Assembly (NCBI GenBank): GCA_003248775.1
Contig: QFQX01000084.1
Coordinates: 1-7,492, forward strand
Source of the DNA: Shinella sp.
GTDB lineage: Bacteria; Pseudomonadota; Alphaproteobacteria; Rhizobiales; Rhizobiaceae
DNA: 7,492 nucleotides
Reading direction: 5' to 3'
Positions 1-6,520 of this stretch are shown here, piece by piece. Numbering within the stretch: the first letter of the stretch is position 1; each line of letters opens with the position of its first letter. The notes beneath the pieces were generated by a model that saw only the letters and a program-made list of their open reading frames with translations, did no database searches and was not told where the DNA came from. A program made the translations under genes and the position numbers.

Positions 1-30
1 AGGCTCTCCCGTCCAACACGGAAGCCTATG

Positions 31-49
31 AATCAGCGATTAACTGATT
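31..49. repeat. Short inverted repeat, possible operator
   Basis: AATCAG at 31-36 is repeated in inverted orientation as CTGATT at 44-49, separated by 7 bases. The size suits a dimeric regulator site upstream of the methyltransferase operon, but no regulator gene lies in the window and a 6-bp arm can arise by chance. Confidence 0.2.
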
Positions 50-61
50 TGGGAATCCTGA

Positions 62-110
62 ATGTCGATCCGACCTAGGGCAGGAAAAATCCCACTCGAC
101 ATCTATTTTT
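62..110 (+). terminator. Inverted repeat followed by a T-tract; possible terminator or leader structure
   Basis: ATGTCGA at 62-68 is perfectly complementary to TCGACAT at 96-102, and a run of five T (106-110) follows shortly after. This resembles the end of a transcript coming from the left. The 27-nt loop is long for an efficient intrinsic terminator, so a regulatory leader structure of the methyltransferase operon is an alternative. Confidence 0.3.
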
Positions 111-167
111 ATTAACCCGATCCAGCTAGTGTGCGTAGCATCGCGTTCTCGAACAAGTCATACTAAA

Positions 168-1202
168 ATGCACACTGCGGTGGATCTGTTTTGCGGCTCG
201 GGAGGGGTGAGCCAAGGTCTGAAGTCAGCCGGCTGGAGGGTCGTCGCTGCATGCGACAATGATCCGGCGGCTGCCGCTACGTACCGAGCCAATCACCCTG
301 AGACACAACTTGTCGAAGGAGACATTCAGCTAGATTCAACGGTGGACGCCATCGCTGCGGCGGCCGACGGGATAATCGACTTGGTAGTGATCTGCGCACC
401 TTGCCAGCCCTTTAGCAGTCAAAACCGACATCGCGGGAACGACAAACGCGAACAGCTTATCGTGCGCTCTCTGGCCGTGATCGAAAAATTGCGCCCGACC
501 TTGGTCTTCTTCGAGAATGTTCCTGGCCTAGCATCACCGGCATACCGGGATATAGTTACCGCGGTCCACGCTAGACTTAGGGGACTAGGCTATGCCGTGT
601 CCGAGCCGATAGTTCGCGACGCCGCCGATTTCGGGGTCCCTCAGCGTCGGCGCAGGTGCATAATGTTCGCGGCCAGACGCGAAGCTGCCGTGGCCGCCTT
701 TTCCAGTGCCGACGTGCGTCAGGATCCTCGAACGGTTTACTCGGCTATTGCCGATTTGCCGGTACTCGCATCCGGCGAAGCGAGCGAAACCGATCCGCTT
801 CATCGCGCTCGGACCCACCAGCCGATAGCAGTGGAGCGACTCAAGCATATTCCGCATAACGGCGGCAGCCGTAGCAGCTTGCCGGCCCACCTCATACTTC
901 AATGCCATAAGGGTAAGGCGACGTCATTTTCCGATGTTTACGGAAGGATGGCGTGGGGTGCTGTCGCGCCGACTCTGACTACCGGCTGCACGGATCTTAC
1001 GCGCGGGCGCTTCGGGCATCCCGACCAGGACCGAGCGATCACCATGCGTGAGGCTGCCAGACTTCAGACTTTCCCCGATGACTACCGGTTCGTCGGGCAA
1101 CCTGCGCAGATTTCCCGACAGATCGGCAATGCGGTGCCGCCGGCTATGATCGAGGCGTTTGTTCCGGCTTTAGAGGCGGCACTCGCCTTCGGCACCGATT
1201 GA
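168..1202 (+). CDS. DNA (cytosine-5-)-methyltransferase, Dcm-like
   Basis: This 344-residue enzyme transfers a methyl group from S-adenosylmethionine to carbon 5 of cytosine in a specific DNA site. The C5-methyltransferase motifs appear in order: motif I DLFCGSGG (residues 6-13, cofactor binding), motif IV with the catalytic PCQ (Cys79), motif VI ENV (116-118), motif VIII QRRRR (159-163) and motif X GNAVPP (320-325). The target-recognition region lies between motifs VIII and IX, and its site cannot be read from sequence. The length is normal for a small single-domain family member. I chose the ATG at 168 because motif I starts four residues later, as is typical; an in-frame GTG at 129 would add 13 residues that look like no family extension. 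Neither start has a clear ribosome binding site. The stop overlaps the ATG of vsr by one base. In this context the enzyme probably protects host DNA. Family assignment is secure; specificity and role are inference. Confidence 0.96.
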   Translation: MHTAVDLFCGSGGVSQGLKSAGWRVVAACDNDPAAAATYRANHPETQLVEGDIQLDSTVDAIAAAADGIIDLVVICAPCQPFSSQNRHRGNDKREQLIVRSLAVIEKLRPTLVFFENVPGLASPAYRDIVTAVHARLRGLGYAVSEPIVRDAADFGVPQRRRRCIMFAARREAAVAAFSSADVRQDPRTVYSAIADLPVLASGEASETDPLHRARTHQPIAVERLKHIPHNGGSRSSLPAHLILQCHKGKATSFSDVYGRMAWGAVAPTLTTGCTDLTRGRFGHPDQDRAITMREAARLQTFPDDYRFVGQPAQISRQIGNAVPPAMIEAFVPALEAALAFGTD

Positions 1203-1645
1203 TGGTGGAAAAGCCCGTTGCAAGCAATCCCGGTGTCGCCGCGCGCATGCGCCGTCAACGCATGGTCGACACGGAGCCTGAACTGCGCGTACGCCGCCTG
1301 CTATTCGCAGCTGGCATGCGGTTTCGTAAGTATTACCCCGTGCCGGGGTATCCCCGTCGGTCGATAGACATCGCCTTTCCCCGCCGCCACCTAGCCATAT
1401 TCCTCGACGGCTGCTTCTGGCATGGCTGTTCCGAGCACAAGTCGGTGCCGAAGGCCAACAATGGATGGTGGGCGGGAAAGATCGAAGAGAATCGGCGACG
1501 CGACTTTGAAACCACGGCCGAATTGGAAGGCAGGGGCTGGCGCGTTATGCGGTTTTGGGAGCATGAGGCGCCAGACGCGGTCGTGATGGCGATCACCAAG
1601 GAACTTGAGAAGACGAGCGGGGAGCGTTCAAATGGCCAAGATTAA
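1202..1645 (+). CDS. vsr: Very short patch repair (Vsr-type) DNA mismatch endonuclease
   Basis: Vsr enzymes nick DNA beside T:G mismatches left when 5-methylcytosine deaminates, and are usually encoded beside the matching methyltransferase, as here. The 147-residue product has the normal family length. Visible signatures are the N-terminal TEPELRVRRLLFAAG helix (24-38), the metal-binding aspartate in SIDIAF (Asp56, aligning with Asp51 of E. coli Vsr), the block DGCFWHGCSEH (69-79) with Phe72/Trp73 matching the residues that wedge into the mismatch and His74 matching E. coli His69, the KIEENRRRD segment (93-101), and GWRVMRFWEHE near the C-terminus. Asp69 sits where E. coli has His64, a common variant in the family as I recall it. 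The ATG at 1202 forms a TGATG junction with the methyltransferase stop, implying translational coupling; a TTG directly before it is not needed. It may serve repair, or be the nuclease of a defence cassette, which is inference. Confidence 0.94.
   Translation: MVEKPVASNPGVAARMRRQRMVDTEPELRVRRLLFAAGMRFRKYYPVPGYPRRSIDIAFPRRHLAIFLDGCFWHGCSEHKSVPKANNGWWAGKIEENRRRDFETTAELEGRGWRVMRFWEHEAPDAVVMAITKELEKTSGERSNGQD
1334..1350. repeat. Intragenic hairpin in vsr
   Basis: TACCCCG (1334-1340) and CGGGGTA (1344-1350) form a perfect 7-bp inverted repeat with a 3-nt loop inside vsr. It encodes the near-palindromic peptide YPVPGY, so codon content may explain it. Its strength could affect translation or mRNA stability between the first and later operon genes, but nothing else supports that. 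Confidence 0.4.
1619..1624 (+). promoter_or_regulatory. Ribosome binding site of the dual-GHKL ATPase gene
   Basis: GGGGAG lies 7 bases before the ATG at 1632, inside the last codons of vsr. It decides the start of the downstream gene: an in-frame TTG at 1605 would add nine residues, has no comparable site, and places extra sequence ahead of a natural MAKIKVRARAVDML start. Confidence 0.75.
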
Positions 1646-4616
1646 GGTCCGCGCCCGCGCAGTGGACATGCTGGGTCGTCAGCAGATCGCCGGCATTCCG
1701 ACCGCGATCCACGAACTGTTCAAGAATGCCCATGACGCTTACGCGGACCGGGTTCGCGTGGACTACATCCATGCTTTCGACCTTTTCATGCTCAGAGACA
1801 ACGGCCTCGGCATGACTCGCGCCGACCTGGAGAGCAAATGGCTGACGCTGGGAACGGAAAGCAAGGTTGGGCAGAATGACCCCGACGCATCGGTATGGAC
1901 GGGGCCGGACGGCCTTCCGCGCAGAGCATCGTTGGGCGAAAAGGGTATTGGGCGCCTAGCGATCGCAGTAATCGGCCCCCAGGTGCTGGTCTTCTCCCGT
2001 GCCGTCAGGCCGGAGGGCTTTCATCGTCCGGTCTGCGCTTTCGTGAACTGGTCGCTATTTGAACAGCCTGGGCTCGATCTCGATCAAATCGACGTGCCAG
2101 TCATGGAGCTTGACGCGTTCACCCCACCCACGCCCGCGCACATCCGGTCGTTGATCGACGCGAGCCTCGCCAATCTTCAGGCAATCGGCGATGCAATCGA
2201 TCCGCTCGCGCGGAGCAGAATCACGCGAGAGCTAGAACAATTTCCGTTTGACCCAGGAGCCGTGTACGCAGCACTGGGTGATTCTATGCTGGGCAAGGAA
2301 TACGGTACCCATTTCCTGATCAAGCCGACATCGGTCGAGCTCGGACTGGATCTCGCATTAACCCAGTTGGGCGGCAAGGGGGCCTCCGCACTCCAGCGGT
2401 ATCTTCTTGGCTTCGGCAACACGATGCACGGCGAGGAGATATCGCCGCCAATCGTCGCCGAGTTCGTTGAGCATCGCAAGGACGGCTCCAGCGAGGATCT
2501 CATCGGACCATTGGCTTTCTTCACCCCCGAGGAGTTCGCTTCGGCCGACCATCATATCCGCGGCAGCTTCGACGCCTATGGAACGTTCCGCGGCACGATC
2601 AGAATCTACGATCAGGTCGAACACGACTATACCTTGGCGCCGCCAGATGACGTTTCCGGCCGGGTGGACTGCGGTCCCTTCGACATTAGCTTCGCATACG
2701 TGCAGGGGCAGGCCAAGGATACCCGCATGCCGCTCGACGAATGGAAGATGCTCGGGGACAAGCTCGACAACATCGGCGGGCTGTATGTCTATCGCGATGG
2801 CATTCGCATCCTTCCCTACGGCAATTCGGACGTGGACTGGCTGAACATCGAGCGTCGGCGCACGCTCTCGGCACAAGACTGGTTCTTCTCCTATCGACGC
2901 CTGATCGGCGACGTTCGGCTGACGCACCGCCACAATGCCGATCTCGTCGAAAAGGCCGGCCGGGAGGGCTTCAGGCAGAACAAGGCCTATCGACAGATGG
3001 TGTCGCTGCTGGAACGCCTCTTCGAACGCCTTGCGTTCGACTTCTTTCGCGAGAAGGCGCGCGTCTCCACCGACTTCGATGCCATCCGCAAGAACAAGCA
3101 GCGCGACTATATGATCCTCCAGAAGCGCGCGAAGAGCGTCAAGGCGGCCAAGGACACGTTCAATGATGCCCTCTCCCGCTTCTTCGAGAGTGCCAGGAGC
3201 GGGGAGTTTGAGCTGGCGTGTGAAGAAGTACGGTCGGTCTTCGCTGCTCGGCTGGACGGATTGACGACCCTCGCCAATCCCGTTGCCGCCGGCGACCGGC
3301 TGCTGACGATAGAGGCCGAATTCGAGGTGGCAAGCAAGGCCTTGCGGGATCGCATATCCATCCCGCGGCCTCGGCAATTCGGAATGAACAAACGGCAGCA
3401 ACAAGACTTCCAGGCCTACCTGCGTGAGCGCGAGCGACTTCTGACCAGACATTACGAGCCGATGGTGGCGGAAATCGCCGAGCGCATCCACAGATTGCTC
3501 ACCGACGGCACCACAGAAGTGGACCCCCGTCGTCGCTTGGACGAACCCGTCAGGAGGGAATCCGAGGTCGCGCTATCCAGCGCCGGCGATGCCCGCAAGA
3601 AGGTGAGCACCACGCTCGACAAGCTCGATAGCGAGATTCGCGCCACGATCAATCGAACCTGGACCGACCTGAGCAACCAGGTCGAGGCGGTCAAATCCGA
3701 TTTGGCGCGAACGGAGGTGGCTACGCTCACGCCGCAGGAAATCGAACACCGGCGTGATCGACTAATCGATCAGGTTCGGGGATCAGCCGAACGTTCCACC
3801 CAACTAATGGAGGCTTTGGGTGAGCAATTGCGTTCGGTGATGGACGGTATGGCCAACCAACACGATTTCTTGGACGTTGCGGCTGCGCTGGAAAGCGAGA
3901 ATGACGAATTGAAGGAGAGGGTCGACCAATATGCCGACCTAGCCCAGATCGGTCTGGCCCTCGGTCTTGTGCAGCACGAGTTCTCCGGCCAAGTCCGCAA
4001 CATCAACAGGGGGCTGGATGCACTTAAGCCGTGGGCAAGCCGGAACCGCGGGCTCGATGACCTTTACGGCAGACTGCGCGTCAGTTTTGAACATCTCGAA
4101 TCTTACCTGCAGCTCTTCGTGCCCCTGAACAGACGCCTGCAGCGGCGACGCGTCCCGGTCTCGGGCACCGAGGTTGAAGAATTCATTCGGACCGTTTTCG
4201 GGCCCCGCTTCGAACGCCATGAGATCGAGTTGGAGGTCCTGGACACGTTCCGCGCGACCACGGTGACCACATTCCCTTCGACACTCCTACCGGTGTTCGC
4301 CAATGTCGTGGACAACGCGATCTATTGGCTAGGAGAGATGCGCGACGGAACCAAAACCATCACGTTCGATGTCTCGTCGGTGGGGCTGACGATCTCCAAT
4401 TCCGGCCCAGGCATCGATCCACGGGACGCGGAAGGTATGTTCGAGTTCGGCATAAGCAACAAGCCGGCGGGCAGAGGAATGGGCCTTTACCTGTCGCGAG
4501 ACGCATTACGCAAAGAAGGGATGGACATTATCCTGGAACGGGCCGCCGAAGATGTCTCGCCGACATTCGTGATCACGGTTCCGGATGACATGATCCGACG
4601 AGCAGGGGGACAGTGA
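1632..4616 (+). CDS. Large protein with two GHKL ATPase modules (MORC/Hsp90-like N-terminus, histidine-kinase-like C-terminus)
   Basis: This 994-residue soluble protein carries two Bergerat-fold ATP-binding modules. The first has ELFKNAHDA (28-36), DNGLGM (56-61) and GEKGIGRLA (102-110), matching motifs I-III of MORC/MutL/Hsp90-type ATPases. A transducer-like segment follows, including GGLYVYRDGIRILPYG (382-397) and REGF (444-447). Residues about 450-770 are charged and helical, probably coiled coil. The C-terminal part resembles a histidine kinase core: an H-box-like VQHEF with His782, an N-box NVVDNA (891-896), a G1-like NSGPG (923-927), an F-box-like MFEFGISNK and a G2 box GRGMGLYLS (947-955). 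No membrane segment or signal peptide is seen, so it acts in the cytoplasm. It overlaps vsr by 14 bases and abuts a receiver-domain gene, its likely partner. Known MORC-type ATPases clamp DNA in an ATP-dependent way; whether this protein phosphorylates His782 is inference. Domain calls are firm, function is not. Confidence 0.9.
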   Translation: MAKIKVRARAVDMLGRQQIAGIPTAIHELFKNAHDAYADRVRVDYIHAFDLFMLRDNGLGMTRADLESKWLTLGTESKVGQNDPDASVWTGPDGLPRRASLGEKGIGRLAIAVIGPQVLVFSRAVRPEGFHRPVCAFVNWSLFEQPGLDLDQIDVPVMELDAFTPPTPAHIRSLIDASLANLQAIGDAIDPLARSRITRELEQFPFDPGAVYAALGDSMLGKEYGTHFLIKPTSVELGLDLALTQLGGKGASALQRYLLGFGNTMHGEEISPPIVAEFVEHRKDGSSEDLIGPLAFFTPEEFASADHHIRGSFDAYGTFRGTIRIYDQVEHDYTLAPPDDVSGRVDCGPFDISFAYVQGQAKDTRMPLDEWKMLGDKLDNIGGLYVYRDGIRILPYGNSDVDWLNIERRRTLSAQDWFFSYRRLIGDVRLTHRHNADLVEKAGREGFRQNKAYRQMVSLLERLFERLAFDFFREKARVSTDFDAIRKNKQRDYMILQKRAKSVKAAKDTFNDALSRFFESARSGEFELACEEVRSVFAARLDGLTTLANPVAAGDRLLTIEAEFEVASKALRDRISIPRPRQFGMNKRQQQDFQAYLRERERLLTRHYEPMVAEIAERIHRLLTDGTTEVDPRRRLDEPVRRESEVALSSAGDARKKVSTTLDKLDSEIRATINRTWTDLSNQVEAVKSDLARTEVATLTPQEIEHRRDRLIDQVRGSAERSTQLMEALGEQLRSVMDGMANQHDFLDVAAALESENDELKERVDQYADLAQIGLALGLVQHEFSGQVRNINRGLDALKPWASRNRGLDDLYGRLRVSFEHLESYLQLFVPLNRRLQRRRVPVSGTEVEEFIRTVFGPRFERHEIELEVLDTFRATTVTTFPSTLLPVFANVVDNAIYWLGEMRDGTKTITFDVSSVGLTISNSGPGIDPRDAEGMFEFGISNKPAGRGMGLYLSRDALRKEGMDIILERAAEDVSPTFVITVPDDMIRRAGGQ
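4604..4610 (+). promoter_or_regulatory. Ribosome binding site of the receiver-domain gene
   Basis: The purine run AGGGGGA ends 6 bases before the ATG at 4617 and lies inside the last codons of the ATPase gene. The stop codon of that gene touches the ATG directly, so the two genes are probably translated in a coupled way and in similar amounts. Confidence 0.7.
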
Positions 4617-6254
4617 ATGAGCTTGGACGCCGCACCGGCGAAACCCGCCTTTAAGGATTATGGTCTGAAGGCGACCAAAAGATTTTTGAAAACAGCCGTA
4701 GTCATCGACGACGAGATCAGCGCCGAACCGCCCGTGCAGTTCCAAGAGGGCGATCTGGCAGAGCCGCCCCTCTTCGCAAACCTGCCTGAACAGGCCCAAG
4801 ATGTCGCCGTGCTGGACGCCGCGCAGCAAGCGCCGGGAAAAGACGCCGAAGTTCAAATCAAGCCGCTTGCGGACGCATTCCTGGATAAGCGGATCGTGTG
4901 CGGTGTTCTCAAGCCGGAGGTTGCGGACAGCGATGCCCAAATCATCGACCGGGCGGTCCGCGCGGCGACAGTTGCCGACGTGGTCATAATCGACTGGTAT
5001 CTGCGCCCCAACCAGGACAGCCTTGCGCGGTCGATCCTGGAAAAAATTCTAACGGAAGATCGAGAACTCAACGGCCGGCTCCGCCTAGTTATCGTTTACA
5101 CCAGCGCCGACCCGCTGACCGATCGACGCAAGGCATTGGTCAAGCATCTTAAAAAGGCGAAGTTCGAACCGCTGGAAGATCCTGATGACGACACGCTTCT
5201 GACGATCGGAGCTTGCCGGGTACGCTTCGTGCGGAAGAGGTCGATCAACCTCGGTATGGCAGTCGAGGATCTGCCGGACTTCGCCGTCGAGGAGTTCGCC
5301 AAGCACAGCAATGGCCTTCTGGCAAACTTTGCGTTGCTCGGTATTGCGGCCTTGCGGGATGCCACGCACCATATCCTCGCCAACCTAGATAGCAAACTCG
5401 ATACCGCTTTCGTCGGCCATCGCATGTTACTTGGACACGACACCGAGGCACGTGGATTTGCAATGAACCTGTTCCTCCTCCAGATGAAGGGGGTGTTGTC
5501 GTTGCCCAAGCACTTGGGCGGCGCACTTGGCGATGAAGAGCTGTCGGCTTGGTTCGATGAGCACTTCGGCTACCCGAATGCGGATGCTCATTTGGAGGCT
5601 GCAGGGACGACCAAGGACCAGCTTCGCGAGAGCGTCCTGAAGGGAGCTGGTAAATTGGACAGTGCCCATAAGTCACTATTCTTGCCAGCCAGCCAAGATG
5701 ACCCCACGAAAGTCGGCGAGGTCGAGAAGCAGATCAGCCAAGATTTCGCTCGTTTCTCCACTTTCGTCAGGGAGCTCGACGGGTTTAATCCGCTGCCGAA
5801 AGGTTGGCGACCGACACTCACGCTGGGCAGCGTCGTCAAGCTGGTGCAAAGGAAGACTCGGTACTTCCTGTGTGTGCAACCCGCCTGCGACACGGTTCGG
5901 ATCACGGAGGATCGCTATTTTCCCTTCGTTGAACTAATCACTCAGAAAGCCGCGAAATCGACGGAGAATCTGGTTATCCTCGATGGGGAGAAGCGGGTGG
6001 TCGTCTGCGTCAGCACCAAGGCTGGCTCGCGCCTATACGATATGTTCAAGCCGGACGCTTCGCAGGCGGTTCGCGCAGAACCTGAAGACGGGAAGTTTCT
6101 GTTCCCCAGCACGATGAACCAGATTTACTGGTGGCTGGGCGACATCGATCCGTTGAAGGCGCAACGGATAGCTACCGACGTTTCCGGATCGCTCGCTCGC
6201 GTCGGCATCGATGAATATGAGTGGTTGCGTTTGGGCGGTTCCGCGAAAAAGTAA
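4617..6254 (+). CDS. Response-regulator-like protein with an enlarged receiver domain and an unassigned C-terminal domain
   Basis: The N-terminal part of this 545-residue protein looks like a CheY-type receiver. Strand 1 AVVIDDE supplies the acidic pair Asp31/Asp32; strand 3 VVIIDWYL supplies the candidate phospho-acceptor Asp126; strand 4 LVIVYTS supplies Thr162 (or Ser163); and VRFVRKRS supplies Lys207. In CheY about 44 residues separate the acidic pair from the acceptor; here it is 94, so roughly 50 extra residues are inserted, many acidic or Pro/Ala-rich. Residues about 215-400 are mostly helical with no motif I know. The C-terminal part (about 405-545) includes YFLCVQPACDTVR (Cys419, Cys424, Asp425), which looks conserved in character but I cannot name. 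No DNA-binding helix-turn-helix or nuclease motif is seen. It starts immediately after the ATPase gene, so it is the natural partner of that kinase-like protein. The receiver assignment is by motif; output activity is unknown. Confidence 0.82.
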   Translation: MSLDAAPAKPAFKDYGLKATKRFLKTAVVIDDEISAEPPVQFQEGDLAEPPLFANLPEQAQDVAVLDAAQQAPGKDAEVQIKPLADAFLDKRIVCGVLKPEVADSDAQIIDRAVRAATVADVVIIDWYLRPNQDSLARSILEKILTEDRELNGRLRLVIVYTSADPLTDRRKALVKHLKKAKFEPLEDPDDDTLLTIGACRVRFVRKRSINLGMAVEDLPDFAVEEFAKHSNGLLANFALLGIAALRDATHHILANLDSKLDTAFVGHRMLLGHDTEARGFAMNLFLLQMKGVLSLPKHLGGALGDEELSAWFDEHFGYPNADAHLEAAGTTKDQLRESVLKGAGKLDSAHKSLFLPASQDDPTKVGEVEKQISQDFARFSTFVRELDGFNPLPKGWRPTLTLGSVVKLVQRKTRYFLCVQPACDTVRITEDRYFPFVELITQKAAKSTENLVILDGEKRVVVCVSTKAGSRLYDMFKPDASQAVRAEPEDGKFLFPSTMNQIYWWLGDIDPLKAQRIATDVSGSLARVGIDEYEWLRLGGSAKK

Positions 6255-6520
6255 AGAGGAAGGCAGACGCAGTTGTTGAACCTCGCGCTCAAGGGGAGTT
6301 ACTACCTCGTTTTAGAATCAATTATCAAGGAGGCGCGAAGCCGGGTATCCATTTGCCTCGGTAGCCCAAGGCAGCTTTCAGGAGGGACAAAGCCGACCGA
6401 ACGGCCGGAATGAGGACGCAAAGCAGACGCTCGCCATAAATTCATTCTTCGTCCGCTTCGAGCCAACAACTGACTTGACGCGTTAAAGTGTAATTTCGCC
6501 ACCTGCCGGAGCTGACCCGA
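6255..6520. other. Convergent intergenic region, possible degenerate dispersed repeat
   Basis: No supported gene lies between the end of the receiver gene and the end of the convergent zinc-ribbon gene. On the minus strand, roughly 6360-6460 reads like a family of intergenic repeats I associate with sphingomonads, with an AGCGTCTGCTTTGCGTCC core; this rests on memory of the pattern and is uncertain. No hairpin with a T-run typical of an intrinsic terminator follows the operon. The region seems to be the boundary of the cassette. Confidence 0.3.
6393..6408 (-). repeat. Hairpin in the convergent intergenic region
   Basis: On the minus strand CCGGCCG and CGGTCGG pair across TT, giving a 7-bp stem with one G-T wobble; in practice the loop would be at least four bases. 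On the plus strand the wobble becomes an A-C mismatch, so the structure suits minus-strand transcription past the zinc-ribbon gene. It lacks a T-tract, so it is only a weak terminator candidate. Confidence 0.3.

Larger units (their letters stand above)
1..167. other. Non-coding leader upstream of the methyltransferase operon
   Basis: No gene is recognisable here. Short open stretches enter from the left edge and stop by about position 81, with nothing recognisable in them, so a 3' remnant of an upstream gene cannot be excluded. The stretch is richer in A and T than the genes to its right, ending in a T-rich tract at 104-113. It holds two short inverted repeats (31-49 and 62-102). It must contain the promoter of the four-gene operon if that operon has its own, but I cannot assign convincing -35 and -10 boxes; TATTAA at 110-115 is the best -10-like string and has no good partner. 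Confidence 0.5.

Noticed and set aside
129..167. GTG at 129 as the methyltransferase start
   Set aside because: It adds 13 residues before a motif I that already sits at the expected distance from the ATG at 168, and has no ribosome binding site.
1605..1631. TTG at 1605 as the start of the dual-GHKL ATPase
   Set aside because: The ATG at 1632 has GGGGAG at an ideal distance and gives a natural N-terminus; the TTG has no such support.
168..1645. Complete classical type II restriction-modification pair
   Set aside because: No type II restriction endonuclease gene flanks the methyltransferase; Vsr is a mismatch nickase family, so calling it the cognate restriction enzyme would go beyond the evidence.
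2358..3491. Long minus-strand open frame (377 codons) inside the ATPase gene
   Set aside because: It is fully antisense to a strongly supported gene with conserved motifs, and high-GC genes commonly leave such open antisense frames; it has no recognisable domain.
6302..6502. 66-codon minus-strand frame downstream of the receiver gene
   Set aside because: It has no recognisable motif and no convincing ribosome binding site, and it crosses the suspected degenerate repeat; more likely a chance frame.
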